Below, piece by piece: positions 1-7,042 of a DNA stretch of 13,437 bases. Both the position numbers and the translations under genes were made by a program. This stretch comes from an uncultured Clostridia bacterium. Lineage in GTDB: Bacteria; Bacillota; Clostridia; Lachnospirales; Anaerotignaceae. The stretch lies in contig CALASU010000081.1 in the NCBI GenBank assembly GCA_937888765.1, positions 1 to 13,437 of the forward strand. The letters run 5' to 3'. The notes under the pieces were generated by a model. The model was not told where the DNA came from. It saw only the letters and a program-made list of their open reading frames with translations, and searched no databases. How positions within the stretch are numbered: the stretch's first letter is position 1; the number at the start of each line of letters is the position of its first letter.

Positions 1-10
1 GAAGGGGGTT

Positions 11-50
11 AAGGGGGGAACTTTTCCCAAGAAAAAAAAGTTCCCCCCTT
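11..50. terminator. Strong hairpin at the left edge, probable terminator
   Basis: A 15-bp perfect stem pairs 11-25 with 36-50 (AAGGGGGGAACTTTT against its complement) around a 10-nt loop. It sits 13 bases beyond the stop codon of the bile-salt-hydrolase-like gene. The T-richer tail is on the plus-strand side (ATTTTATT), so it may end a plus-strand gene lying outside the window, or act in both directions. The stem is seen; the direction is inferred. Confidence 0.6.
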
Positions 51-63
51 ATTTTATTGCCTT

Positions 64-1038
64 TTATTGTTCAAAAAAAATATTCTCTTCTTTGCGCAAA
101 GGATAACACCACAACTCTTCCTGTTCCATATTCCCCTTCATCAATCTCACAGCCGTAATCTGTCTGTTTTCATAGGTCGTATAATAATAAATTCCCTTTT
201 CCTGATTACAGCAGGAAATATAGAGTGTCCGCTCATATGCCCCTCTGCCCAGATGCACACATCCCCTTTGCTGTTCCACCGCACCCAGAATATGAAAAAA
301 CTGGCTGATGCTTTCTGCTTCCCCCGTACCCGAAACACTATTATTCCGCACAAACGCCGCACGCACAAACCGAGAAGACGAGGACAGATCCCCCGGCAGA
401 CCAAACGCACCCATGCCGCGGCTGAACGCAGGCAGTTCCAGCTGTGCAGAAAACCGATCCGACGGCACTTCCGCTGTCAGATTGCGGTATTGTGCCAGAT
501 TCTGCAGATGAAACGGAAAAGGAGGATTGTTTGTCAGCACACCAATCGTATTCTCGTATATCTGTAAGCCCTCTGCTGTCGCTTCGATCACGACAGCCCG
601 TTTGGTATCTGCAAGCATCCAATGGAGAGGAGATGCAGGAAACCGCTCAGAAAACGGCGTGTCCGTGATATGGCACCGATGCAGTAACTTCTCCGCTTCT
701 TCCACCGTACTGCACTGAGACAACAGCCACGGCAGAAAAGCATACTGCGGAATACTCTCCTTTTCCCGTGCCGCTTTCTGAAATACTGTATTTCCGTCAA
801 ATAACAGCCCCGCCATGGCAAGCCCCTTTTCATTCACGGCATCATAATACAGCGGATAGCCCTCCGCCACACAGGCAATGCCGATGATTGCATAGTGCTG
901 TTCTATTTTCAGCCCGTCGGGAAAAGAAAAAGGAAATCTGCGGGGCGTGATTACAACCGCTTCGTTATAGGATATTTCATAATCTAATGTACGCCCGAAA
1001 TAATGGTCTTTTGTATGATACTGTACTGCTGTACACAT
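64..1038 (-). CDS. bsh: Choloylglycine hydrolase family enzyme (bile salt hydrolase-like)
   Basis: The predicted 324-residue protein is an N-terminal-nucleophile amidase of the choloylglycine hydrolase/penicillin V acylase family. Family members cleave the amide bond of conjugated bile salts or related amides in the cytoplasm. After Met removal the nucleophile is Cys2 (start MCTAVQ). The other catalytic positions match bile salt hydrolases of the same length: Arg16, Asp19, Asn170 (in VLTNNPPF) and Arg223 (in SSSRFVRAAF). The C-terminal YERTLYISCCNQEKGIYYYT block is also typical of the family. Residue 79, Asn in bile salt hydrolases and Tyr in penicillin V acylases, is Leu here (codon TTA), so substrate preference is open. 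AAGGAG lies 9 nt before ATG 1038, which fixes the start and places Cys at position 2. No signal peptide is seen. The gene appears monocistronic: the CheW terminator lies upstream and a hairpin lies just downstream. Confidence 0.92.
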   Translation of the reverse strand: MCTAVQYHTKDHYFGRTLDYEISYNEAVVITPRRFPFSFPDGLKIEQHYAIIGIACVAEGYPLYYDAVNEKGLAMAGLLFDGNTVFQKAAREKESIPQYAFLPWLLSQCSTVEEAEKLLHRCHITDTPFSERFPASPLHWMLADTKRAVVIEATAEGLQIYENTIGVLTNNPPFPFHLQNLAQYRNLTAEVPSDRFSAQLELPAFSRGMGAFGLPGDLSSSSRFVRAAFVRNNSVSGTGEAESISQFFHILGAVEQQRGCVHLGRGAYERTLYISCCNQEKGIYYYTTYENRQITAVRLMKGNMEQEELWCYPLRKEENIFFEQ

Positions 1039-1097
1039 GAAAACCCACTCCTTTTTCCCCTAGCATTTGCCCCTTTGCCCGTTTCCATACATTCCAA

Positions 1098-1133
1098 TAA
1101 AAAAAGACATCTCGTCAAACGAAATGCCTTTTT
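1098..1133 (-). terminator. Rho-independent terminator of the CheW transcription unit
   Basis: On the minus strand GGCATTTCGT pairs with ACGAGATGTC (two G-U pairs) around a 3-nt loop, flanked by A5 before and T7 after. It begins a few bases past the CheW stop codon at 1139 and separates it from the downstream hydrolase gene. Confidence 0.85.
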
Positions 1134-1138
1134 ACATT

Positions 1139-1969
1139 TTATTCTGTTATTTCTTCACAGCTCAGCTGAATACCGTTATACAGCAGATCAATATCCAGAT
1201 TCATAATCAGGCTGTTATCATTTTCTCTCTGCAGGATACCGCTGATATAATTCTTTTCTCGGTTTGTCAGAGGTGTGCCGCCCAGTGCCTGATAATGCAG
1301 GGATTCTACGCCCAGCACTTCATCCACGATCAGTGCAACTTTCTGATTTTTCTTTTCTTCCCGCAGGATCAGCAGCATTTCCTTGAATTCTCGGTCATGG
1401 AAATCCTGCTTCATTTCTTCCAGAATCTGCAATACAGCAGGTACCAGTTCGCCGTCCATCTGTGCCAGCACTTCATCGCCCTTTTCAGAGGTATCCAGTG
1501 CCGCATCTGCCAGTGCGTGCAGCTTTTCATGGGGTACGTCCAGTTTATTCATCAGAAAATGAATGGTGGGGACATCTGTGCGGTAATTGTCACGCCAAAC
1601 ACCCAGCGCACAGCCATGACAATCCTTGGACAGCGGGAAAAGCTTTCCGTTTGCACGGCAGTCCCGCAGGGTATCCACCCAATTGATATGGTCTTTCTTT
1701 CTCTGGTCGATCATATCAGAAAATTCATGGTATTCCTGTTCTACTGTTTTCCAGTCAAAGAATTTACGCAGATCCACTACAGAAACAATCTCACCCAGAT
1801 TTTTGAAAGACCCGCGCACATAATCGGGCGCACCGGGAACTGTCAGCAGTTTTTCGGGCAGCTGCTGAATGGACTGCACAACCTGCCCTGTAATACAAAA
1901 CAGGTTTTCTCTGATACGAAATACGATATATGTATGAAACATCTCCTGTACTACATGATCAAGTTCCAT
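1139..1969 (-). CDS. CheW-type chemotaxis adaptor with an inserted CZB zinc-binding domain
   Basis: The 276-residue protein carries a CheW fold split in two. Residues about 10-72 form the first half (TYIVFRIRENLFCITG, then GEIVSVVDLRKFF). Residues about 205-270 form the second half (KVALIVDEVLGVESL, then ISGILQ). Between them, about 90-190, is a chemoreceptor zinc-binding (CZB) domain with all four expected ligands: His94 (HxxW), Cys120 (CxxGxW), His147 and His151 (HxxxH). The C-to-H and H-to-H spacings of 27 and 4 match my recollection of E. coli DgcZ. CheW couples receptors to CheA; CZB domains bind zinc tightly and can respond to zinc or oxidation at the Cys, so a metal- or redox-modulated adaptor is inferred. 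GGTGG lies 6 nt before ATG 1969. Only 29 bp separate it from the preceding secreted-protein gene, suggesting co-transcription. Two chemoreceptor genes lie upstream on the same strand. Confidence 0.88.
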   Translation of the reverse strand: MELDHVVQEMFHTYIVFRIRENLFCITGQVVQSIQQLPEKLLTVPGAPDYVRGSFKNLGEIVSVVDLRKFFDWKTVEQEYHEFSDMIDQRKKDHINWVDTLRDCRANGKLFPLSKDCHGCALGVWRDNYRTDVPTIHFLMNKLDVPHEKLHALADAALDTSEKGDEVLAQMDGELVPAVLQILEEMKQDFHDREFKEMLLILREEKKNQKVALIVDEVLGVESLHYQALGGTPLTNREKNYISGILQRENDNSLIMNLDIDLLYNGIQLSCEEITE

Positions 1970-1998
1970 AATAAACCACCTTTCCGTGTTCTCTTTTT

Positions 1999-2796
1999 TT
2001 ACTGAATCCCGTTATATGAAACAGAATATTCGATTTCAAATGCAATTCTTCCCGCTTCCTCAGGTGCGATGATACCCGCTTCCAGATAGAAGCCTATGCC
2101 GTCCTCTGTCAGATAATACTGTATCTGATCCAGATTCTGCTTCAGTTTTTTCTCTGCATTGCTGTAAAATGCATCCGCATCCGCTTCGATCAATGCCCCA
2201 AAGCCTGCCAGCCACAGCTGTTCCAGCTCTTCCGCAGAATCGGGAATCAGTACCGATAACGGAATGGCAGGTGTTACAGGTGCTTCGGGTTCTGCGGGTG
2301 CTTCGGGTTGTGCAGGCACTTCCGGCTCTGCAGGTGTTTCTGGCGGTGTTTCCTGTCCCGGCAGAATCGTTGTACTGCTACCGTCAGAATTGATACGGAT
2401 TTCATAGCGGATACCGTCCCATGACACCCCTGCCCCCAGACTTTCCGCAATCGCCCGCAGGGGTACGAGCAGACGGTCATTCACAATCTGCGCCGCTACG
2501 GGCATGTTGTAAATCATTTCTCCATTTTTATACAGCTCCTGCTTGCCCACACGGAATACAATCGTATTGCCGTCATGCATTGCCATTACGGTCTGTGCAG
2601 GTTCATCCCATGACACTTCTGCCCCCATTGCCTGAAAAATACCGCGCATCGGCACAAGGGTACGGTCGTCCTGAATGATAGGCGGCTGATCGAAAGACAA
2701 TGCCGTATCATCCACAAATACCGCAATCGGGGGATGTGCAAAGGCGGGAACTGCCAAGAGCATGGTTGTCAGCATCCCCAGCATAAACTTCTTCAT
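1999..2796 (-). CDS. Secreted copper amine oxidase N-terminal domain protein with Pro/Glu linker
   Basis: The 265-residue protein starts with a clear signal peptide (residues 1-20, MKKFMLGMLTTMLLAVPAFA, cleavage after AFA). Two copies of the copper amine oxidase N-terminal/stalk repeat follow: RTLVPMRGIFQAMGAEVSWD (45-64) and RLLVPLRAIAESLGAGVSWD (108-127). This module is common in clostridial exported proteins and is thought to mediate envelope or protein contacts; no catalytic amine oxidase domain is present. Residues 150-176 are a Pro/Glu/Ala linker. The C-terminal part (about 180-265), containing YYLTEDGIGFYLEAG and IAPEEAGRIAFEIEYS, resembles the end of DUF3298/RsiV-like domains, but it is short and the match is from memory. 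The ribosome binding site AAGGTGAGG overlaps the stop codon of the upstream gene; only 9 bp separate the two, so they are almost certainly co-transcribed. Confidence 0.85.
   Translation of the reverse strand: MKKFMLGMLTTMLLAVPAFAHPPIAVFVDDTALSFDQPPIIQDDRTLVPMRGIFQAMGAEVSWDEPAQTVMAMHDGNTIVFRVGKQELYKNGEMIYNMPVAAQIVNDRLLVPLRAIAESLGAGVSWDGIRYEIRINSDGSSTTILPGQETPPETPAEPEVPAQPEAPAEPEAPVTPAIPLSVLIPDSAEELEQLWLAGFGALIEADADAFYSNAEKKLKQNLDQIQYYLTEDGIGFYLEAGIIAPEEAGRIAFEIEYSVSYNGIQ
2269..2349 (-). repeat. Short in-frame repeat encoding a Pro/Glu linker
   Basis: About 4.5 degenerate 18-bp units encode PAEPEV, PAQPEA, PAEPEA and related hexapeptides (residues 150-176). The codons have diverged between units, so it is a low-complexity spacer between two domains rather than a young tandem repeat. 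Confidence 0.75.
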
Positions 2797-2805
2797 AGCC
2801 TCACC

Positions 2806-3288
2806 TTATTTCTTGCAGTTTTCTGCATGTTTTGCTGCAAGGTGCGCACAGTCAGCGATCATCTGCATACAGTTTTTCTTTCTTGCCTTACCTTCCCAGT
2901 CGCCGTGAGGGTCAGACAGTTCGGAGCAGATCAGTGTGCCGTATTTTTCTTCCATTTCCTTTACCATTGCGCCCACAACGGGATAGATGTCCTGCTGCAG
3001 TTCCTGCACACGTTCAGCCATCGTTTCTTTTGCCAGAGGGTTTTCTCTGCCTACCATTGCGCTCAGTGCCATAACTGCGCCTGTGATTGCACCGCAGGTA
3101 TTTTTTGTGTGACCCATGCCGCCGCCGAAGCCTGTTGCCATTTTTACTACTTCTCTGGGCAGACCCGTATCAAAGTTGTCCAGCATTGCTGTCATCACAC
3201 ATTCAGAGCAGTTCAGACCCTGTCTGAAATAATTTTTTGCGTCCTGTTCTGTTTTTTCCACTCTTGTCAGTTCTTTATTTTCTTCCAT
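2806..3288 (-). CDS. C_GCAxxG_C_C family protein
   Basis: The 160-residue cytoplasmic protein has the layout of the C_GCAxxG_C_C family, which is widespread in anaerobes and has no settled function; a redox or metal role is suspected from the conserved cysteines. Visible elements are NCSEC (Cys27, Cys30), the glycine-rich GFGGGMGHTKNTCGAITGA block (Cys65) and late cysteines at 121, 140, 147 and 158. The length and order are normal for the family. No membrane segment or signal peptide is present. AAAGGAGG precedes ATG 3288 by 7 nt. It is the first gene of a compact set followed by the copper-amine-oxidase-domain protein (9-bp gap) and the CheW-CZB adaptor. A dyad at 3333-3355 lies in its upstream region. 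Confidence 0.85.
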   Translation of the reverse strand: MEENKELTRVEKTEQDAKNYFRQGLNCSECVMTAMLDNFDTGLPREVVKMATGFGGGMGHTKNTCGAITGAVMALSAMVGRENPLAKETMAERVQELQQDIYPVVGAMVKEMEEKYGTLICSELSDPHGDWEGKARKKNCMQMIADCAHLAAKHAENCKK

Positions 3289-3332
3289 TTGTATTTCCTC
3301 CTTTTGCAGGTTGTTTCCTTGTGATTGTATTT

Positions 3333-3355
3333 ACAGTTATTTTGTCAGAAACTGT
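3333..3355. promoter_or_regulatory. Inverted repeat upstream of the C_GCAxxG_C_C operon
   Basis: ACAGTT (3333-3338) and AACTGT (3350-3355) form a 6-bp dyad with an 11-bp spacer, 45-67 bp upstream of the first gene's ATG. A TATTAT hexamer on the minus strand (3356-3361) immediately precedes it and could be a -10 box, although I see no good -35. The dyad would then cover the transcription start, as an operator does. No regulator is identified. Confidence 0.3.
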
Positions 3356-3382
3356 TATAATATCATCATACCACAATACAGA

Positions 3383-3422
3383 AAAAGAACGCAATCCTTA
3401 TTGCTATGGACTGCGTTCTTTT
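3383..3422 (-). terminator. Terminator of chemoreceptor 1
   Basis: On the minus strand AGAACGCAGTCC pairs with GGATTGCGTTCT (one mismatch) around a 10-nt loop and is followed by a T run. It starts 12 bases past the receptor stop codon. T runs flank the hairpin on both strands, so it can act in both directions. The stem shares AGAACGCAGT with the terminator of the second receptor. Confidence 0.85.
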
Positions 3423-3433
3423 CTATACATTTC

Positions 3434-5125
3434 TCAGTTTCTCAGACGGAACTGATGAATCAGATTTTTCAGCACTTCTGCCTGACCGGAGAGTTCTTCC
3501 CCTGCGGAGGCACTTTCTTCCGCTGTTGCAGATGTGGTTTCTACCACATTGGAAATCTGTGCAATGCCCACATTGAGCTGCGTCAGTGCTTCTGCCTGTT
3601 CATTTGCCGCATTTGCAATCTGTTCTACCAGACCCGTGACGGATTTCGTACCTTCCACGACTTCCATCAGAGAAGCCGCTGTTTCTGCTGCGATACGGCT
3701 GCCCTTGGCAACGGCTGTTACCGTTTCGCCAATCAGCTCGGAGGTATTCTGAGAAGCCTCTGCGGATTTGCTTGCCAGATTCCGTACTTCATCCGCAACA
3801 ACGGCAAAGCCCTTGCCTGCCGCACCTGCTCTTGCCGCTTCTACTGCCGCATTCAGTGCAAGGATATTTGTCTGGAAAGCAATATCTTCAATGGTCTTTA
3901 CAATCTTACTGATGGATTCGGAATGCTCATTGATTTCATGCATCGCCGCCATCATTTCCTGCATCTGTGCGTTGCACAGTGTTACCTTTTCGCTGGTATC
4001 ATCGGAATGCTGCATCGCAGAGTTCGCATTCCCCGCAGTTGTACTTACCTGATCGGAAATTGTACCTGCTGTCATGGACAGCTCTTTGATCGAACCCGCC
4101 TGTTCTGCCGCACCTGCCGCCAGCACCTGAGAGCCGGAAGCAATCTGCTCGGAGCCGCTTGTTACTTCGTCTGCCGCATTGCTGATATTATTCATTGTCA
4201 GATTCAGATGCTGTAAGATATACAGTATGGATTCCCGAATGGCTTTGAAATCCCCTTGGAACTGTGTGATATTTTTTTCGTCCTCTGTCAGATCGCCCTG
4301 CGCTACCTTTTGCAGCACTTCGCCGATTTCCTGAATATACTCATCCAGCATTCCGATAGTACCGCGCATGGAATCCGCCAGCGCGCCGAATTCATCTTCA
4401 GAAGTATAGGTAATGCGCTCGGAAACAGACAGATCCCCCCTGCTCATGGATTCAGAAGCCTCTTTGAGCTGTAAAATAGGCATACGGATGATTCTGCTGA
4501 CTACGCGTACAATCAGATACCCGCTCAGCAGACAGAGGATACTCAAAGCAATTACCAGATAAACAGAAAGTTTCCCTTCTCTCATGGCATCTGCATAATA
4601 TCCCGCAGAAAAGCCTTCCACAGCTGTATACAATTCCTGTGTCGTGTCCTGTAATTCCTTTAACAGATTCGCATAAAAAGCCTCGTACAGTTCATGTGCC
4701 GCATGCACATCTCCCGCCTGTATACTGTTCATCATCTGCATTCTCAGATTTTCCGCTTCATTCAGCTTCGCAATAAAATCATTCATCATCGCTTCGCCGC
4801 TTGTTCCCTGTAAAGAAGCCTGTAATACCAATGCACCCTCCAGTGCAGAAGCTGCATTGGTTTCGATTGCATTTTTCAGTTCCGTATTATCTTCTGCATG
4901 CAGCATGGAAAATGCAAGTGCTTTTTCCATATCCGTCAAAGCATAACGGATTTCGACAACCTGCTTTGTATATGCAGATTCTGTATAAATCTGTTCTGCA
5001 TGATTGGTCTGATTTTTAATTGCCAAAATCCCCACCATCGATACAACAACTGCCAATGCTCCTAACAGACTGTGGGAAATTGCCAGTTTTAAACGAATCG
5101 GAAAATTCTGAAACTTACCGCCCAT
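3434..5125 (-). CDS. Methyl-accepting chemotaxis protein (four-helix-bundle sensor), copy 1
   Basis: The 563-residue chemoreceptor has TM1 at about 15-35, a roughly 150-residue extracytoplasmic helical sensor resembling the 4HB-MCP family, TM2 at about 187-207, a HAMP domain at about 208-262 and a long coiled-coil signalling domain. The hairpin tip near 413-435 contains the canonical EDIAFQTNILALNAAVEAAR; the tip binds CheW and CheA. There is no C-terminal NWETF-type CheR/CheB tether. I chose ATG 5125 over an in-frame ATG at 5188. It has AGAAGG 9 nt upstream, matches the start of the paralogue, and the upstream ATG overlaps a likely promoter -10. The neighbouring gene upstream is a paralogue (5289-6992). 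The sensor and TM1 regions differ, so the ligands probably differ, while residues 323-446 are encoded by DNA identical to that of the paralogue. The ligand cannot be told from sequence. Confidence 0.93.
   Translation of the reverse strand: MGGKFQNFPIRLKLAISHSLLGALAVVVSMVGILAIKNQTNHAEQIYTESAYTKQVVEIRYALTDMEKALAFSMLHAEDNTELKNAIETNAASALEGALVLQASLQGTSGEAMMNDFIAKLNEAENLRMQMMNSIQAGDVHAAHELYEAFYANLLKELQDTTQELYTAVEGFSAGYYADAMREGKLSVYLVIALSILCLLSGYLIVRVVSRIIRMPILQLKEASESMSRGDLSVSERITYTSEDEFGALADSMRGTIGMLDEYIQEIGEVLQKVAQGDLTEDEKNITQFQGDFKAIRESILYILQHLNLTMNNISNAADEVTSGSEQIASGSQVLAAGAAEQAGSIKELSMTAGTISDQVSTTAGNANSAMQHSDDTSEKVTLCNAQMQEMMAAMHEINEHSESISKIVKTIEDIAFQTNILALNAAVEAARAGAAGKGFAVVADEVRNLASKSAEASQNTSELIGETVTAVAKGSRIAAETAASLMEVVEGTKSVTGLVEQIANAANEQAEALTQLNVGIAQISNVVETTSATAEESASAGEELSGQAEVLKNLIHQFRLRN
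3786..4159 (-). repeat. 374-bp perfect repeat, copy A (inside chemoreceptor 1)
   Basis: This stretch is identical base for base to 5641-6014, offset 1855. It encodes residues 323-446, from the first adaptation helix to just past the hairpin tip. The next bases outside at each end (3785 and 4160) differ, and the flanks diverge at synonymous sites too. Confidence 0.95.
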
Positions 5126-5186
5126 TCTTATACGCCTTCTTTCTTTGCTTCGTATTCTTTTGTATTTTTTAAAACACACTGGTTTC

Positions 5187-5232
5187 ATTGTAACGCATTT
5201 TCAAATAGAAAGATATGGCATTTTTGCATAAA
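5187..5232 (-). promoter_or_regulatory. Upstream element of chemoreceptor 1, shared with its paralogue
   Basis: Read on the minus strand, this 46-bp block begins TTTATGCAAAAA and ends GAAAATGCG then TTACAAT. It aligns with 7043-7087 upstream of the second receptor. TACAAT (5187-5192) is a candidate -10, 62 bp before ATG 5125. No good -35 or clean sigma-28 match is seen. Conservation in non-coding DNA is the main evidence. Confidence 0.45.
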
Positions 5233-5246
5233 TCTACAGAAAGATA

Positions 5247-5277
5247 CAAAAAGAACGCAGTCTTTCGACTGCGTTCT
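5247..5277 (-). terminator. Terminator of chemoreceptor 2
   Basis: An 11-bp perfect stem (AGAACGCAGTC with GACTGCGTTCT) surrounds a 4-nt loop and is followed on the minus strand by T5. It lies 11 bases past the receptor 2 stop codon, so the two receptors are separate transcription units. Confidence 0.9.
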
Positions 5278-5288
5278 GCTGATTCTGC

Positions 5289-6992
5289 TTAATAGCTCAG
5301 GCGGAACTGATGAATCAGATTTCTCAGCACTTCTGCCTGACCGGAGAGTTCTTCCCCTGCGGAGGCACTTTCTTCTGCTGTTGCAGATGTGGTATCTACC
5401 ACACTGGAAATCTGTGCGATGCCCATATTCAGCTGTGTCAGTGCTTCTGCCTGTTCATTTGCCGCATTTGCAATCTGTTCCACCAGACCTGTAACGGATT
5501 TCGTACCTTCCACGACTTCTGTCAGAGAAGCTGCCGTTTCGGTTGCAATACGGTTGCCCTTTGCTACCGCCGCCACGGTTTCCCCAATCAGATCAGAGGT
5601 ATTTTTCGATGCTTCTGCGGATTTGCTTGCCAGATTCCGCACTTCATCCGCAACAACGGCAAAGCCCTTGCCTGCCGCACCTGCTCTTGCCGCTTCTACT
5701 GCCGCATTCAGTGCAAGGATATTTGTCTGGAAAGCAATATCTTCAATGGTCTTTACAATCTTACTGATGGATTCGGAATGCTCATTGATTTCATGCATCG
5801 CCGCCATCATTTCCTGCATCTGTGCGTTGCACAGTGTTACCTTTTCGCTGGTATCATCGGAATGCTGCATCGCAGAGTTCGCATTCCCCGCAGTTGTACT
5901 TACCTGATCGGAAATTGTACCTGCTGTCATGGACAGCTCTTTGATCGAACCCGCCTGTTCTGCCGCACCTGCCGCCAGCACCTGAGAGCCGGAAGCAATC
6001 TGCTCGGAGCCGCTCGTCACTTCATCCGCCGCAATGCTGATATCCTTCATTGTCAGATTCAGACGTTCCAGAATATACTGAATGGATTTTCTGATGGTCT
6101 GGAAGTCGCCTTGAAAATCTGTAATTTCGTCCTGATTTTTTGTCAGATCCCCCTGTGCTACCTGCTGTAAGAGCGCACCGATTTCTCTGATATATTCATC
6201 CAGTATATGAACGGTTTTACGCATGGAATCTGCCAGCACACCAATTTCGTCTTTGGATTCATATACGATCAGCTCTGCCGCAGACAGATCGCCCTTGCTC
6301 ATGCGTTCAGATGCATCTCTCAGCTGCATGATAGGGGTACGAATGGCTTTGCTGATAAAGCGTACAAAAGACCAGCCGACAAGCAGACAGATGCCCATTG
6401 TCCCCATCAGAAGCCATGCAAAACGATTGCCCGCCGCAAGGCTATCCTGATATTCTTCTGCGGAAAGTGCCATAATCTGTGTATTCAATTCCTCTGCAAC
6501 AGACTGCATTTCATCCAGAATGGGTTCATATGTTGTAAAATATACCTCTGTTGCCTTTTCAAATTCGCCGTTCTGCATATACTGCACAACTTCCTTACGG
6601 ATTTCTTCGGATTCCTGAAATTTGGAATGCAGATTCACTGCCATCGTTTTTGCAGTCGTACCCGACAGAGACTGCAGCAGTGCTTCTGTGGATTCTGTCA
6701 GCAGAGTCACATCGGCAGTCATTGCCTTTTCAAATGCAGGATATGTTTCTCTGCTCTGCACCATCAGCGCATAGATCGCGCGCTCCAGATCCGTGATGCC
6801 ATAACGCAGATCGCCGATATATTCCGTATTGGCAACAGGACCCTCATACATTTCCTGCACATGCCCCGTCAGGTTTTTAATGGAAATCAACCCTGTAAAC
6901 ATGACTATCAACGCCAGTATGCCCAATGTGCCGTGAGAAATCGCAAGTTTTAACCGTAATCGCAAGTTGCGATACTTCATTCTGATACTCAT
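5289..6992 (-). CDS. Methyl-accepting chemotaxis protein (four-helix-bundle sensor), copy 2
   Basis: This 567-residue chemoreceptor has the same architecture as its neighbour: TM1 about 19-39, extracytoplasmic four-helix-bundle sensor about 40-190, TM2 about 191-211, HAMP about 212-266 and a cytoplasmic signalling hairpin with its tip near 417-439. The start RLRLKLAISHGTLG aligns with RLKLAISHSLLG of copy 1. The sensor domains are clearly diverged whereas the adaptation helices and tip are nearly identical. The C-terminus is QFRLSY with no CheR pentapeptide. GGGAGG lies about 12 nt upstream of ATG 6992. The gene carries its own upstream element (7043-7087) and terminator (5247-5277), each resembling those of copy 1, so the whole unit of promoter, gene and terminator seems to have been duplicated in tandem. 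The ligand is unknown. Confidence 0.93.
   Translation of the reverse strand: MSIRMKYRNLRLRLKLAISHGTLGILALIVMFTGLISIKNLTGHVQEMYEGPVANTEYIGDLRYGITDLERAIYALMVQSRETYPAFEKAMTADVTLLTESTEALLQSLSGTTAKTMAVNLHSKFQESEEIRKEVVQYMQNGEFEKATEVYFTTYEPILDEMQSVAEELNTQIMALSAEEYQDSLAAGNRFAWLLMGTMGICLLVGWSFVRFISKAIRTPIMQLRDASERMSKGDLSAAELIVYESKDEIGVLADSMRKTVHILDEYIREIGALLQQVAQGDLTKNQDEITDFQGDFQTIRKSIQYILERLNLTMKDISIAADEVTSGSEQIASGSQVLAAGAAEQAGSIKELSMTAGTISDQVSTTAGNANSAMQHSDDTSEKVTLCNAQMQEMMAAMHEINEHSESISKIVKTIEDIAFQTNILALNAAVEAARAGAAGKGFAVVADEVRNLASKSAEASKNTSDLIGETVAAVAKGNRIATETAASLTEVVEGTKSVTGLVEQIANAANEQAEALTQLNMGIAQISSVVDTTSATAEESASAGEELSGQAEVLRNLIHQFRLSY
5641..6014 (-). repeat. 374-bp perfect repeat, copy B (inside chemoreceptor 2)
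   Basis: Identical to 3786-4159. The first differing bases are 5640 and 6015, corresponding to 3785 and 4160. It covers the helix-to-tip portion of the signalling domain. Confidence 0.95.
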
Positions 6993-7042
6993 ACTATTCT
7001 TTCTCCTCCCTGCTTTTTACACAGATTATTCATATTATCAGT

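Noticed and set aside
67..567. Plus-strand open frame antisense to the bile-salt-hydrolase-like gene
   Set aside because: No ribosome binding site, a biased and domain-free translation, and full overlap with a clear catalytic gene.
2269..2349. Possible CRISPR-like or satellite repeat
   Set aside because: The repeat is short, degenerate and in frame, encoding a Pro/Glu linker. No CRISPR-type spacing or repeats occur anywhere in the window.
3311..4216. Long plus-strand open frame antisense to chemoreceptor 1, with a similar one at 5310-6170
   Set aside because: Both are mirror images of conserved chemoreceptor coding sequence. Their mutual similarity only reflects the shared signalling domain, and the Cys/His/Phe-rich translations look non-biological.
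5126..5188. Earlier in-frame ATG for chemoreceptor 1 giving 584 residues
   Set aside because: No ribosome binding site, the ATG overlaps the candidate -10 TACAAT, and the paralogue starts at the position equivalent to ATG 5125.
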